Shown: positions 18,433 to 28,000, counted from the stretch's first letter. The stretch is 64,000 nt of DNA from Pseudoalteromonas aliena SW19 (GCF_014905615.1 NZ_AQGU01000018.1:123534-187533), one strand, 5' to 3'. Notes: generated by a model not told the origin, from the letters alone. A program made the numbers and translations.

Positions 18433-19488
18433 ATGATGACAAGTAATAACACAAGTTCAGTAACAACATTAACGATCACTCGCCCTGATGATTGGCATGT
18501 CCATTTACGTGATGGCGATCAGCTAGAGGATACCGTGCGCGATATTAGTCGCTATATGGGTCGCGCCATTGTTATGCCAAATTTAGTTCCACCGGCTACG
18601 TGTACTGATACTGCACTTTCATACAAAAAGCGTATTATGGCAGTTAAACCACAAGGTAATTTTGAGCCATTAATGGTGTTGTACCTCACTGATAAAACAA
18701 CACCTGAAGAAATAAAAAAAGCAAAAGCAACTTCTCAGATAGTTGCAGCTAAGTTATATCCTGCTGGTGCGACAACTAACTCTGATTCGGGTGTTACGTC
18801 AGTTAAAAATATTTACCCAGTGCTAAAAGCAATGCAAGAAGTGGGTATGCTTTTATTAGTTCACGGTGAAGTAACCGATTCTTCTATCGATATTTTTGAT
18901 CGTGAAAAAGTATTTTTAGAAACAGTTCTTGGAGATGTTGTAAGTGATTTTCCTGAACTTAAAATTGTTCTAGAACATATTACAACCAAAGATGCAGTAG
19001 AGTTTGTAATAAATGCACCAGCTAATGTTGCTGCAACAATCACAGCGCATCATTTACTTTATAACCGTAATCACATGCTAGCGGGTGGGATCCGTCCTCA
19101 TTACTATTGTTTACCGATATTGAAACGAAATATTCATCAGCAAGCGTTGATGGCTGCTGCGATAAGTGGTAATAAAAAGTTTTTTCTAGGAACAGATTCA
19201 GCTCCGCATTATAAAGATAAAAAAGAGGCTGCTTGTGGCTGTGCTGGCGCATATACCGCACATGCGGCAATTGAGCTCTATGCAGAAGCATTTGAAGACG
19301 CAAATGCATTAGATATGCTAGAAGGTTTTGCAAGTCACTTTGGCCCTGATTTTTATGAGTTACCAAGAAATACAGATACCATTACATTAGAAAAAAAACC
19401 GTGGAAAGTACCCGCGAGCTACTCTTTAGGTGACGCTGAAGTTGTACCTATTAAAGCTGAAGATACGATTAATTGGTCAGTTGAATAA
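18433..19488 (+). CDS. pyrC: Dihydroorotase
   Basis: Cyclises carbamoyl aspartate to dihydroorotate in pyrimidine synthesis. The 351-residue size and sequence match the short class II (PyrC) type of gammaproteobacteria. Zinc ligands and active-site parts seen include [10 protein letters not shown] (two histidines), [15 protein letters not shown] with the lysine that is carboxylated to bridge the zincs, LVHGE, LEHITT and the catalytic Asp in [12 protein letters not shown] 18433 is adjacent to a second ATG at 18436; either may be used. Monocistronic; the gap behind it has no strong terminator. Confidence 0.95.
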   Translation: MMTSNNTSSVTTLTITRPDDWHVHLRDGDQLEDTVRDISRYMGRAIVMPNLVPPATCTDTALSYKKRIMAVKPQGNFEPLMVLYLTDKTTPEEIKKAKATSQIVAAKLYPAGATTNSDSGVTSVKNIYPVLKAMQEVGMLLLVHGEVTDSSIDIFDREKVFLETVLGDVVSDFPELKIVLEHITTKDAVEFVINAPANVAATITAHHLLYNRNHMLAGGIRPHYYCLPILKRNIHQQALMAAAISGNKKFFLGTDSAPHYKDKKEAACGCAGAYTAHAAIELYAEAFEDANALDMLEGFASHFGPDFYELPRNTDTITLEKKPWKVPASYSLGDAEVVPIKAEDTINWSVE

Positions 19489-19882
19489 TTAATCGAGGTC
19501 AACGGCCACTTGGCCAATGGTTTTTGAAAAGAATAAAATAAGGCTATTTTTTACGTTATAGTTAAATATTTTAATAGTAATTAACTATAACCCACCTTAC
19601 TTTTGCTTGCAAAATAGCCATTTAAATATGTTTCAAAGCAAGAACCTATTTATAATAAATATTTTTCAATTAATAGAGCGAAAAAAAAAATAATGTGTTA
19701 GTCTTATATTGCTTTGAGTTTTTATGTATTGAATTTACGGATATTGTGCTGCGTTTAAGGTTACCGGTTAGGTTATTACTTGTTCCTGTACTGTACCTCC
19801 ATATTTTTGAGCATGACTCAGGGAGGATATTGCCATAATTATATGGCTGAATTTTAATTATTGACTTACAGGAAAATTTAGT
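19489..19882 (+). other. Leader region of the cold-shock gene
   Basis: 394 bases without a coding frame. An 11-base perfect dyad GTTATAGTTAA (19555-19565) and TTAACTATAAC (19581-19591) with a 15-base loop lies in the first part and has no T-run, so it is not an obvious terminator. The last 200 bases are likely the long 5' leader usual for cspA-type genes; a small stem TGAG-CATGA-CTCA is near 19807-19819. A ribosome site AGGAAA precedes the gene. Confidence 0.5.
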
Positions 19883-20086
19883 ATGTCGGTTACTGGTAAA
19901 GTAAAGTTTTTCAACGAAGCTAAAGGCTTTGGTTTCATTGAACAAGAAAATGGCCCTGACGTGTTTGTACATTTCAGCGCAATCACTGGTTCTGGTTTTC
20001 GCACTCTTAGCGAAGGTCAAGCAGTGACATTCAGCATCAAGCAAGGTCAAAAAGGCCCTGAAGCTGAGAACGTAGAAGCAGCATAA
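19883..20086 (+). CDS. Cold-shock protein (CspA family)
   Basis: A 67-residue single cold-shock domain that binds single-stranded RNA and DNA as an RNA chaperone. The RNP1 motif KGFGFIE (about 14-20) and RNP2 motif VFVHF (about 29-33) are intact. The tail [23 protein letters not shown] is typical. The gene has a long noncoding leader and a strong hairpin right after it, as expected for an independently regulated csp gene. Which paralogue (A, C, D, E) cannot be told. Confidence 0.95.
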   Translation: MSVTGKVKFFNEAKGFGFIEQENGPDVFVHFSAITGSGFRTLSEGQAVTFSIKQGQKGPEAENVEAA

Positions 20087-20113
20087 TTTATTATGTGAAC
20101 CTTCGTTCATCTT

Positions 20114-20137
20114 GGTGAAACAGTTATCTGTTTCACC
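20114..20137 (+). terminator. Hairpin terminator after the cold-shock gene
   Basis: Perfect ten-base stem GGTGAAACAG (20114-20123) and CTGTTTCACC (20128-20137) with loop TTAT. The following sequence is only moderately T-rich, so efficiency is uncertain. Confidence 0.75.
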
Positions 20138-21292
20138 ATAATTCCCCTTCTTAATATTCCTTATTATCTTATTTTAAAGCCATTAAACATTTTTCAATAT
20201 ACTTCTCTTATGCCTATAAAATCGTCTAACATTTTTTAGCAGCATTGCATTGTACTCAATTCAATATTTACAAAGTTACTCACAAAATCATCCGAGTAAG
20301 CAAAGTAAGATTTGAAATATAATAACTTTATTCTTATACGATCATTTTAGTGAATTAAGTAATACCAAACTGCATAAATCTTTGATCAATTTAACGAATT
20401 AAATTGCACTATAACGTCGTTAAAAATTTTGTATTTAGAACAACTAGATATAAAAATTTTTGCCTAGTTCTAGCGTAATTTTCTTAACATTAAATAGACC
20501 CCATATATAAGCAGATTGGTTGAAAATTGCTCATGATAGAACAACTATATATTGTAATTTTGTCTTGTTATTAACTATTCCTTTATATCTTTTTTATCAG
20601 GTAGTTCTTTATTCATTATTTAGCCTAAACTCTGCTTACTAAGTTTATTAACATACCTATTAAAAATATCCTTGGTACTTTTTAATAGGTGATTTTTAGA
20701 GATAGTAAAGCGAATTCACGTGTCAATAGTTAGCCACTTGAGAGAGGTTTATTATTCAAGCTTGAGTTTATTTACTCCTTGTATAATCCTAAGTGCTAGG
20801 CTTCATATTGAGTGTGGGTATGTGAATGGATAAAAAATATCTGAGAGATGTTTTATTGTGCGATAGAGTGTTCATTTTTTAAGATAAAAGGTTTTAAATG
20901 AGTAAAAAAGTGAAGATATTGTCTGAAAGATAACTTTTTTAATATATGCGTATATTTATTTTTGTTTTTTTTTAGTTAAAATTCAGTTTTATCTAAATGT
21001 TGCATTTATGTTTTTTTTTATGAAGGTAATTAATATGAACATACCTGTTCAAAGGCTTTAGTCGCAATGTTAGTGAAGTTGTTGGTTATAATAATGTTAA
21101 TATTTAAGTGTTAATACTTTAATGTAGCCTTGAGGTGGGATATTTATTTACGTTGATTGGTAAACATCAAGTTGACAGCGCTTATTGCATTTAGCATTAT
21201 TGGAAGGTTGATATCTATTAAAAGATATCAGGGTTGTTCCCTATGGGGATAATTAAATTATAAAAGTAACATTACTTAATTGGTTGGGAACT
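20138..21292 (+). other. 1.15-kb region without genes upstream of the TonB operon
   Basis: Very AT-rich, with many stops in all frames and no frame that looks coding. The only structured items I see are an imperfect dyad AGAACAACTAG/CTAGTTCT (20437-20471), the promoter candidate at 21172-21200 and the leader hairpin at 21209-21230. It may be a decayed gene or hold a small RNA; nothing in it is recognisable to me. Confidence 0.5.
21172..21200 (+). promoter_or_regulatory. Sigma-70 promoter candidate of the TonB operon
   Basis: Consensus -35 TTGACA (21172-21177), exact 17-base spacer, -10 CATTAT (21195-21200, four of six). It would start a transcript with a leader of about 85 bases before ATG 21293. 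The leader contains the stem TGATATC/GATATCA (21209-21230) and a smaller AGGG/CCCT stem. No Fur-like box is evident over it. Confidence 0.55.
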
Positions 21293-22063
21293 ATGTCTGT
21301 TAAAATCAGAAAGAGTCTTGTAGCAACTGCGTTGGTTGGCGCATTTGCATTTGCAAGCAGCAATGTGATTGCAGATCCTTTGAATGACGTGCAAAAAGCA
21401 GGTCAAAAAATTCAAAAGGCTGCTGTTAAGTCTCAAACTAAAATTGACAATGTATACGGTCAAACTCAAGAGCTAATCGCTGAGTACCGTGGTATTGTTG
21501 ATGAGACTGAACTTATGAAAGTGTATAACGATCACGTGTCACGTTTGGTTGATAGCCAAAATGCATCGATTGAATCGTTTGATCGTCAAATAGCGACTAT
21601 TGACGGCACTAAACAAAACGTTGTGCCTTTGATGTATCGCATGATCGATACGCTTGAGCAATTCATCAAAGCGGACGTTCCATTTAATCTAGAAACACGT
21701 TTAGCACGTGTAGAAAGACTTCGTGAAATAATGGTCTCTGCGTCTGTAACGACGTCTGAAAAGTTCCGTCAAGTACTTGAAGCATACACAATTGAAACAG
21801 CATATAGCTCATTGGTTTCAGCTTCGCAAGGTACACTAGAAGTTGATGGTAAAAGCATTAATGTTGATATTGGTCAACTAGGCCGTATCACTTACGTTGC
21901 TCAGTCTTTTGACTTGAAACATGCTTGGGTGTGGGATAACAACACAAAACAGTGGAAAGAATTAGGTGAAGAATACCTAAAACCTGTTAAAGAAGTGATT
22001 CGTATGGCGCGTAAGCAAGCGACATTAGAACTTGTTAAACTACCAATTTTTGGCGCGGAGTAA
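21293..22063 (+). CDS. DUF3450 periplasmic protein, TonB operon
   Basis: A 256-residue exported protein of family DUF3450, regularly the first gene of TonB2-type operons in Alteromonadales and Vibrionales. The signal peptide MSVKIRKSLVATALVGAFAFASS ends near NVIADP. The mature part is mostly helical with heptad-like stretches (about 30-130), suggesting a coiled coil reaching into the periplasm. ATG 21293 is chosen over an in-frame TTG nine bases earlier; GGGAA precedes it. Six bases separate it from the next gene. Its exact job is unknown, presumably helping the ExbB-type partner. Confidence 0.85.
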   Translation: MSVKIRKSLVATALVGAFAFASSNVIADPLNDVQKAGQKIQKAAVKSQTKIDNVYGQTQELIAEYRGIVDETELMKVYNDHVSRLVDSQNASIESFDRQIATIDGTKQNVVPLMYRMIDTLEQFIKADVPFNLETRLARVERLREIMVSASVTTSEKFRQVLEAYTIETAYSSLVSASQGTLEVDGKSINVDIGQLGRITYVAQSFDLKHAWVWDNNTKQWKELGEEYLKPVKEVIRMARKQATLELVKLPIFGAE

Positions 22064-22069
22064 TCAATA

Positions 22070-23434
22070 ATGAAGAAACTATTTAAAGGTTTTGCTGTTG
22101 CAGCAGTACTAACTGTTTCTGCAGGTACCGCGCTTAATGCACATGCAAATACTGGAGCTCTAGATAAAATTCTTGAGCAAGTTAAGCAAGAGCGTATCTC
22201 TGAAGGTAAAATTAACAAGCAACGTGAGCAAGAGTTCTTATCAGAACGTGCTGACAAGCAAGCATTACTTAACAAAGCGAAAAGCCAACTTGCTTCAGAA
22301 AAAGCTCGTGGTGTTAGCCTTGCAAAACAGTATGCACAAAACGAAAATACTTTAGCTGAAAAAGAGCAAGCTCTTCAAAGCGCTCAAGGTACTTTAGGTG
22401 AAATGTTTGGTGTTGTACGTCGTGCAGCTCAAGACGCTATTGGTTCAATTGAAGCATCACTAGTTAGTGCTGAAAAGCCTGGCCGTGCAGAAATACTACG
22501 TTCATTAGCAGCTGCTAAAGAACTTCCAACAGTTCGCGAATTAGAAGAACTGTGGATTTCACTTCAAACTGAGATGACTGAATCAGCTAAAGTTTCAACT
22601 TTTGAAACAGAGGTTGCTGGTCTTGATGGTAACCCATCAATGAAAAAAGTAACGCGTATCGGTAACTTTAACTTAGTTACAGATGATGGCTACTTGATTT
22701 ATTCACCAGAGACAAAGTCTATCCAACCTTTAGGTAAACAGCCTGATAGCTATATTTTAGACGGTATTACAGCGCTTGAGAATACATCATCAGATAGCTA
22801 CGCTGGTGTTTACATCGATCCGACTCGTGGTGCGATTTTACGTATCAATACTCAAAAAGCGACACTTATGGAATACTTCCATCAAGGTGGCGTAGTTGGT
22901 TATATCATCACAGCTTTATTAGGCTTAGGTATGCTAATTACTCTTATTCGCTTTGTTGACCTGACGCTTACTACAAGTAAGATTAAGAGCCAGCTTAAAA
23001 ACGTTGCTACACCAAATACTAATAACCCACTGGGTCGTATTATTAAAGTGTACCATGATAACAAAAATCAAGATGTTGAAAACCTTGAGCTTAAACTTGA
23101 TGAGGCTATTCTTCGTGAAACGCCACGCATCGAAGCTGGCATCAATATAATCAAGATTCTTGCTGCAATTGCACCTTTACTAGGTCTTTTAGGTACAGTA
23201 ATAGGTATGATCTTGACGTTCCAAACGATTACATTGTTCGGTACGGGTGATCCGAAGATCATGGCAGGTAATATCTCTCTAGCACTTGTTACAACAGCGC
23301 TGGGTCTAATTGCTGCACTACCACTAATTCTACTTCACGCTTTAGTAGCTGGTCGTAGTAAGTCGGTATTACACATCCTAGATGAGCAAAGCGCGGGTAT
23401 CGTTGCTACTCACGCGGAGAAGGAGAAAGCCTAA
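22070..23434 (+). CDS. TtpC-like MotA/TolQ/ExbB proton-channel protein with long periplasmic N-terminus
   Basis: A 454-residue inner-membrane protein. After a signal peptide (ending ALNAHA), residues about 25-270 form a periplasmic coiled-coil-rich region. Three membrane segments follow: GYIITALLGLGMLITLI (about 277-293), the core LLGLLGTVIGMILTF (about 370) and LVTTALGLIAALPLILL. This is the architecture of TtpC, which in Vibrio is needed by the TonB2 system in addition to ExbB2. It overlaps the next gene by one base (TAATG). Role in energising outer-membrane transport is inferred from family and operon. Confidence 0.85.
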   Translation: MKKLFKGFAVAAVLTVSAGTALNAHANTGALDKILEQVKQERISEGKINKQREQEFLSERADKQALLNKAKSQLASEKARGVSLAKQYAQNENTLAEKEQALQSAQGTLGEMFGVVRRAAQDAIGSIEASLVSAEKPGRAEILRSLAAAKELPTVRELEELWISLQTEMTESAKVSTFETEVAGLDGNPSMKKVTRIGNFNLVTDDGYLIYSPETKSIQPLGKQPDSYILDGITALENTSSDSYAGVYIDPTRGAILRINTQKATLMEYFHQGGVVGYIITALLGLGMLITLIRFVDLTLTTSKIKSQLKNVATPNTNNPLGRIIKVYHDNKNQDVENLELKLDEAILRETPRIEAGINIIKILAAIAPLLGLLGTVIGMILTFQTITLFGTGDPKIMAGNISLALVTTALGLIAALPLILLHALVAGRSKSVLHILDEQSAGIVATHAEKEKA

Positions 23435-23958
23435 TGCTAGTCCTGATGGAGATATGGGAATCTATCAGGGATTTTGTTGGCACAGGCGGCCAGGTTTTAT
23501 ACGTGGTCGCAATGGCACTCTTTCTTATGTGGGTTTTAATGATTGAGCGCTATTGGTTCTTACTTGCAGAGTTTCCTCGCACAGCGAAAGAAATTATAGC
23601 AAAGTGGGATGCCCGCCAAGACACTACGTCTTGGTACGCACATAGAATTCGTGAAGCATGGATTTCTGAAGCATCTGAGAAGTTAGATGCGCGTATGTTG
23701 TTGATTAAAACATTGGTGGCTGTTTGTCCTTTAATTGGCTTACTGGGTACTGTTACTGGCATGATTTCGGTTTTCGAAACTATGGCTAGTCAAGGTACTG
23801 GTAACGCACGTTTAATGGCATCAGGTATTTCAATGGCAACAATACCGACAATGGCTGGAATGGTTGCGGCATTATCTGGAGTGTTTTTTAGCTCACGTCT
23901 TGAGACAAAAGCTAAAATGGTGAAAGCCAAACTTATAGATAGTATGCCTCATCACTAG
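23434..23958 (+). CDS. exbB: ExbB-type biopolymer transporter
   Basis: 174-residue inner-membrane proton-channel subunit of the TonB complex. Membrane segments lie at about 15-35 (VLYVVAMALFLMWVLMI), 90-115 (LLGTVTGMISVFETMA) and 130-155 (MAGMVAALSGVFF). GGAGAAGGAGAAAG lies just ahead of ATG 23434; a second ATG four codons on (MEIWESI) is possible. It is short compared with E. coli ExbB (244), as is usual for the TonB2-type ExbB. Coupled by one-base overlap to the preceding gene and 14 bases from exbD. Confidence 0.9.
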   Translation: MLVLMEIWESIRDFVGTGGQVLYVVAMALFLMWVLMIERYWFLLAEFPRTAKEIIAKWDARQDTTSWYAHRIREAWISEASEKLDARMLLIKTLVAVCPLIGLLGTVTGMISVFETMASQGTGNARLMASGISMATIPTMAGMVAALSGVFFSSRLETKAKMVKAKLIDSMPHH

Positions 23959-23972
23959 AGAGAGAATTAAAT

Positions 23973-24377
23973 ATGGCACGTAAACAACGTTTTCGTGAAG
24001 AAGAAGATGCAGCGGTAGATATGACACCGATGCTTGACATCGTATTTATCATGCTTATTTTCTTTATCGTAACTACATCGTTCGTTAAAGAAGCTGGTAT
24101 AGAGGTCAATAAACCAAAAGCAGCCCAGGCTACTAAGCAAAAAAATGCTAATATTTTTATTGCAATTCGTAGTAACGGCGAAATCTGGATAGATAAGCAG
24201 CAAGTTGATGTTGAGCGTATTTCAGCAAAGATTGAAAGTTTATTAGCAGAACAACCTACTGAAGTTGTGATTTTGCAGGCTGATAAAGAAGCAAAACATG
24301 GTGTAGTGGTTAAAGTTATGGACCAGATTAAAGCGACGGGCGACAACCTGAGAATTTCAATAGCTGGAGATCAGTAA
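23973..24377 (+). CDS. exbD: ExbD-type biopolymer transporter
   Basis: 134 residues: short cytoplasmic start, one membrane helix with the conserved proton-binding aspartate in MTPMLDIVFIMLIFF, then a periplasmic domain that grips TonB. Works with the two ExbB-like proteins ahead of it to convert proton motive force into motion of TonB. GAGAGAGAA precedes the ATG. Its stop overlaps the TonB start by one base. Confidence 0.93.
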   Translation: MARKQRFREEEDAAVDMTPMLDIVFIMLIFFIVTTSFVKEAGIEVNKPKAAQATKQKNANIFIAIRSNGEIWIDKQQVDVERISAKIESLLAEQPTEVVILQADKEAKHGVVVKVMDQIKATGDNLRISIAGDQ

Positions 24378-24994
24378 TGATTCGTTTTCTGTTTTCACTG
24401 ATTGCAGGTGGGGCAGTTACTTTCGGCTTGTTCTACTTCATGGCATTCCTCATCTCTGGTGGGGCTGACCGTAATACGGAACAAAAAGAGCAGATCATAG
24501 TCGAAATAATGACGAATCCGCCTGAATCTAAGGTGCAGGAGAGGAAGCGTGTACCGCCTCCGCCTCCGCCACCGCCAAAGCAGCCGCCTAAACCGCAGCC
24601 GCCACAGCCGGAAAATAATAATCCAAATCCTGGTGCTATGTCATTTAATATGGGAAGCATTGATGTTGGTAGTTCGGCAGGTGGACTAAGTGGTCCTGGT
24701 GCATTTGGACGAGATGGTGATGCGACACCTATCGTTCGTATAGAACCAAAATATCCAACGCAAGCAGCACGTGATGGTAAAGAAGGTTGGGTTCAACTTT
24801 CATTCACAATTGATGAGCTAGGTGGAGTAACTGACGTTGAAGTGATTGACGCCGATCCAAAACGTATCTTTGACCGTGAAGCTAAACGTGCACTGCGTAA
24901 GTGGAAGTACCGTCCTAAGATCATTGACGGAAAACCACAAAAACAACCAGGTTTACAAGTTCAATTAGACTTTAAACTTAACCAAGGCAACTAA
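24377..24994 (+). CDS. tonB: TonB-family energy transducer
   Basis: 205 residues: N-terminal anchor helix (about 4-28), a proline-rich periplasmic spacer at about 56-85 with runs of seven prolines and PKQPPKPQPPQP, a glycine/serine stretch, and the C-terminal domain (about 118-205) containing YPTQAARDGKEGWVQLSFTI and REAKRALRKWKYRP, which pairs with the TonB box of outer-membrane receptors. Shorter than classical TonB, as in TonB2 proteins. No TonB-dependent receptor lies in the window, so the substrates are unknown. Confidence 0.93.
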   Translation: MIRFLFSLIAGGAVTFGLFYFMAFLISGGADRNTEQKEQIIVEIMTNPPESKVQERKRVPPPPPPPPKQPPKPQPPQPENNNPNPGAMSFNMGSIDVGSSAGGLSGPGAFGRDGDATPIVRIEPKYPTQAARDGKEGWVQLSFTIDELGGVTDVEVIDADPKRIFDREAKRALRKWKYRPKIIDGKPQKQPGLQVQLDFKLNQGN

Positions 24995-25005
24995 GGAGGC
25001 GAGTA

Positions 25006-26265
25006 ATGAGAAATTTTTCTAAAGTAACTGCGCTTGCAATTCTTATGTCTGTGTCGGGTGCTACTTTAAGTGCATCTGTTTTAGCAGCGCCAGATTACGC
25101 AAAGATTGAAGAGCGTAAAAAAGCAAAAACTAAAATCATGGGCGAGCGTACTGGTAAAAAAGTAATTAAAGCGTTTGACTTGTACAACGAAGAAAAAATT
25201 GACGAAGCAATTGTTTTGCTTAGAGAGATCGAACCTTCGAATGACTTTGATAAAGCGACCGTAAATCGTTACTTAGGTAGCATGTACGCTCAAAAAGAAA
25301 AGTATGACGATGCGATTAAATATTCTAAGCAAGCAGTTGCCCCTGATGTTTTGAACTTTGCTGATCAGGAACAAACATTAAAATTGTTAGGTGATTTATT
25401 TGCTGGTACTGAAAAGTACAAAGAAGCCAAAAAAGCTTATGTAGCTTGGATGGACTTCACAGGTGAAGAAGATCCTACAGTTTACACGCGTATAGCTCAA
25501 GCTAACTATCAGTTAGAACAATACCGTGATGTTTTTGAACCAGCCGATAAGGCAATAAAACTTCAAAAAGAGCCAAATAAAGGCCCTTACCAATTAAAAT
25601 TAGGTGCATATTTTGAACTTAAAGATTATGCAAACATGGTTAAAATTGGCGAAGAAATTGTTCGTGTATGGCCAGATGATAAAAAAGCTTGGGTTAGTTT
25701 AGGTAAATATTACCTGCAAACTGAAGACTATCAAAAAGGCCTAGCAACTATGGAAGTTGCATACAATAATGGTTACTTTGAAAATGAAGTTGAATATAAA
25801 GTCTTATCTAACTTTTACTCTATAAACGAAATCCCTTTTAAAGCAGCTATAACACTTGAAAAGGCCGTTAAAACAGAGAAAGTAAAACGTACTAAGCAAA
25901 ATGTTAGCGCGATTGCTAGTAATTACCATCGCTCTAAAGATTTAGAAAAAGCTGCTAAGTATTACGAAGAGGCTGCTAAATTTGATGAAGATGCTGAGCT
26001 TTACCGCAAAGCAGGTTCGTTACTTTTACAATCTGAGAAGTTCAGTGCTGCTGTTGTTCGTTTGAACAAAGCACTAGAATTGGGCTCTGATAAAAAGGGC
26101 ACAATTTACTCAGATTTAGCTGAAGCGTATTACTATCAAGGTAAGTATAAGCAAGCTCATGCTGCTATTACAAAAGCAATGGACGATCCTCGCACACGTA
26201 AGTTTGCGAAAGGTTGGGCTACATATATTAAAGATAAAGCCGCTCGCAACGGTGTTAAAATTTAA
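25006..26265 (+). CDS. Exported TPR protein, last gene of the TonB operon
   Basis: 419 residues with a signal peptide ending near SVLAAPDY, then about eight tetratricopeptide-type helical repeats from residue 50 to the end (for example ALELGSDKKGTIYSDLAEAYYYQGKYKQA). A periplasmic TPR protein at the end of the DUF3450-TtpC-ExbB-ExbD-TonB series is the standard arrangement in this order. It probably scaffolds the complex. AAGGAGGCGAG ahead of ATG 25006 is a very strong ribosome site. A terminator follows. Confidence 0.88.
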   Translation: MRNFSKVTALAILMSVSGATLSASVLAAPDYAKIEERKKAKTKIMGERTGKKVIKAFDLYNEEKIDEAIVLLREIEPSNDFDKATVNRYLGSMYAQKEKYDDAIKYSKQAVAPDVLNFADQEQTLKLLGDLFAGTEKYKEAKKAYVAWMDFTGEEDPTVYTRIAQANYQLEQYRDVFEPADKAIKLQKEPNKGPYQLKLGAYFELKDYANMVKIGEEIVRVWPDDKKAWVSLGKYYLQTEDYQKGLATMEVAYNNGYFENEVEYKVLSNFYSINEIPFKAAITLEKAVKTEKVKRTKQNVSAIASNYHRSKDLEKAAKYYEEAAKFDEDAELYRKAGSLLLQSEKFSAAVVRLNKALELGSDKKGTIYSDLAEAYYYQGKYKQAHAAITKAMDDPRTRKFAKGWATYIKDKAARNGVKI

Positions 26266-26290
26266 CTTTAATTTATTTTAGTAATCTATA

Positions 26291-26315
26291 AAAAGCCCCT
26301 TTGGGGCTTTTTTTA
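26291..26315 (+). terminator. Rho-independent terminator of the TonB operon
   Basis: Stem AAAAGCCCC (26291-26299), loop TTT, stem GGGGCTTTT, continuing into a T-run. Confidence 0.92.
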
Positions 26316-26326
26316 TTGGAATTATT

Positions 26327-27400
26327 ATGTATAAAACATTCTTTTTGTCTTTTTTATTATGCTTGTTTTTAGTTGCATGCTCTAGGCAGGAGCAGGGCTA
26401 TAATTCATTTGAAGAAGCGCAAAGCGCTTTAAAAGATTTGAATATTTCACTGATGCAAACTAATGGTGTTGGTAGTGAAAAAATGACTAATGAGCAATTC
26501 GTTTTTTCTGATGCTTACCTTAATAAACGCCATGTTATTTATCAAAATTTGATGGGGATGCAAATCAAGCCGAACCAAATTGCACAGGTTAATTACCTTG
26601 TAATCGCGGAGCGGTTTCCTGCGCGTTACTTTCCTTGGCCTGCTCAAGTTAATGTATTAACAAATATGCTTAAGCAAAATAGTTCAGGTAAAGAGGTAGG
26701 TAACATTGTCACTTGGCTTAAACTAAATCAAAGCACATTAGATAACGCTAGGCAAAGCAATTTAAAGTTAAATAAAATAGAACTACAGCTGCTGAAAAGC
26801 TATCTATTGGGTGTGATTGACAGTTATGGTATTCAACCACCTCTTAAAAGTCATATAAGAGCTTTTAGCGATTATTTGGCTAATTACAAGCCTCGCGGTA
26901 GCCTGGGTTTAAGAGGGTTACCTAATGGGACTGAGTGGTATCAAAGTAAACTTAACTATTTTAGTGGCGAAGTTCATTCACCGCTCGAATGGGTCACTCT
27001 TGTTAATGAACAAATAAAGCACTTAAGCATTGTAGCGTTTGAATACACATTATCGGTTTCTCATCAAACATCGTTTTTAGTTCAGTATTTGTCAGATGAG
27101 CAGCCAATTGAGGGGCTTGATTGGCAATCTGCTTATCAAGATTTACCTACGATGGCGAGCAACATGAGTATGTCTGATAAAGATAAAATGCTTATGCTTG
27201 CAATGATGGAATCAGATATTGGTGTTCACTATCATGCTTGGACTTTACCACAAGCAAAAGTGAATCTAATGAAACGCCTAGAAATAACCCAACAAGAGGC
27301 TCAGTATTTAGTTGAAGATATAATACTCTACCCTGGGCAATCATTTAGCTTTATTAAAAAAATTATGCAGTCAAATCAAAATTTACTTGGATTCAAATAG
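26327..27400 (+). CDS. Lipoprotein, distant DUF885-like protein
   Basis: 357 residues with a lipoprotein signal (MYKTFFLSFLLCLFLVAC, Cys18 as the lipid-bearing residue followed by Ser). I do not recognise a named gene. Two segments recall the DUF885 family of zinc-peptidase-like proteins: RGLPNGTEWYQSKLNYFSG with a following PLEWVTLVNEQI, and near the end HAWTLPQAKVNLMKRL and ILYPGQSFSFIKKIM (DUF885: LPxG..YY and YPGQ..SYxxG). The HExxH-type active-site segment of that family is not seen, so it may be non-catalytic. It follows the TonB operon terminator by only 12 bases and may receive read-through. Function unknown. Confidence 0.6.
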   Translation: MYKTFFLSFLLCLFLVACSRQEQGYNSFEEAQSALKDLNISLMQTNGVGSEKMTNEQFVFSDAYLNKRHVIYQNLMGMQIKPNQIAQVNYLVIAERFPARYFPWPAQVNVLTNMLKQNSSGKEVGNIVTWLKLNQSTLDNARQSNLKLNKIELQLLKSYLLGVIDSYGIQPPLKSHIRAFSDYLANYKPRGSLGLRGLPNGTEWYQSKLNYFSGEVHSPLEWVTLVNEQIKHLSIVAFEYTLSVSHQTSFLVQYLSDEQPIEGLDWQSAYQDLPTMASNMSMSDKDKMLMLAMMESDIGVHYHAWTLPQAKVNLMKRLEITQQEAQYLVEDIILYPGQSFSFIKKIMQSNQNLLGFK

Positions 27401-27480
27401 TAAGTACATAACTTGAATGGATAGAAAAAGTGGTCAGTTGAATATAGACTGTTCGCTTTTTCTGCGACAAGATATATAAC

Positions 27481-27756
27481 AATGAAAATATATAAACAAC
27501 TGACCCACGCCGCCAAATTTATGCCTTAAAGAGTACAGGGTTGAGTTCAAATAAAATGGCTCAGCAATTAAATATCCATCAATCTACGGTTTGTCGAAAG
27601 CTTTATCGCAACATAGGGAGGCGTGGTTACCCTTTAAAACACGCCATACTTATCTGCCCGTAAACACCACCAACACGATTATTATCAATTGATAGTAAAA
27701 TAAAAATGGAGTCCTGAGAAAATATCTGTTGGTTCAAGACTGATGGTAATCTCCAT
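27481..27756 (+). pseudogene. IS30-family transposase relic
   Basis: Broken frames encode pieces of an IS30 transposase N-terminus: YKQLTHAAKF, then after a frameshift IYALKSTGLSSNKMAQQLNIH and QSTVCRKLYRNIGRRGY (the helix-turn-helix), then KWSPEKISVGSRL, equivalent to the family's WSPEQISGRL. Several stops and frameshifts; the catalytic DDE part is missing. It is followed directly by an IS3 relic. Confidence 0.75.
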
Positions 27757-28000
27757 ATGAGCGATAAATTAGCAAATTGGGCGTTAGATAATAATATTGA
27801 ATTACGGTTTACTCAGCTTGGTAAATCTTAATATTTACAATGATATTAGTGATTTATAAGATAGAACCACAGATTGATTATGGACATATAACAACGAACG
27901 GTTTAGCAATGGTCTAGGCGCAATAACACCGATAAAAAACTTAGCTATGACAAAGCTGATATTCTACTGCAAGCAGCCATTAAAATTGGAAGATTTCCGG
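27757..28000 (+). pseudogene. IS3-family OrfB (integrase) relic, internally deleted
   Basis: Reads SDKLANWALDNNIELRFTQLGKS, stops, then resumes after a deletion as SDL-DRTTDWLWTYNNERFSNGLG with AITPIKNLAM. These are the final two blocks of an IS3 rve integrase, including the C-terminal YNNERP-like motif; the piece between (NAYIERFNxTVR) is lost. It is the same subgroup as the longer relic at 29360-32045. Confidence 0.75.

Noticed and set aside
19504..19525. Terminator of pyrC (GGCCA-CT-TGGCC followed by T-rich sequence)
   Set aside because: The stem has only five pairs with a two-base loop, and the T-run is separated from it by five bases; too weak to call.
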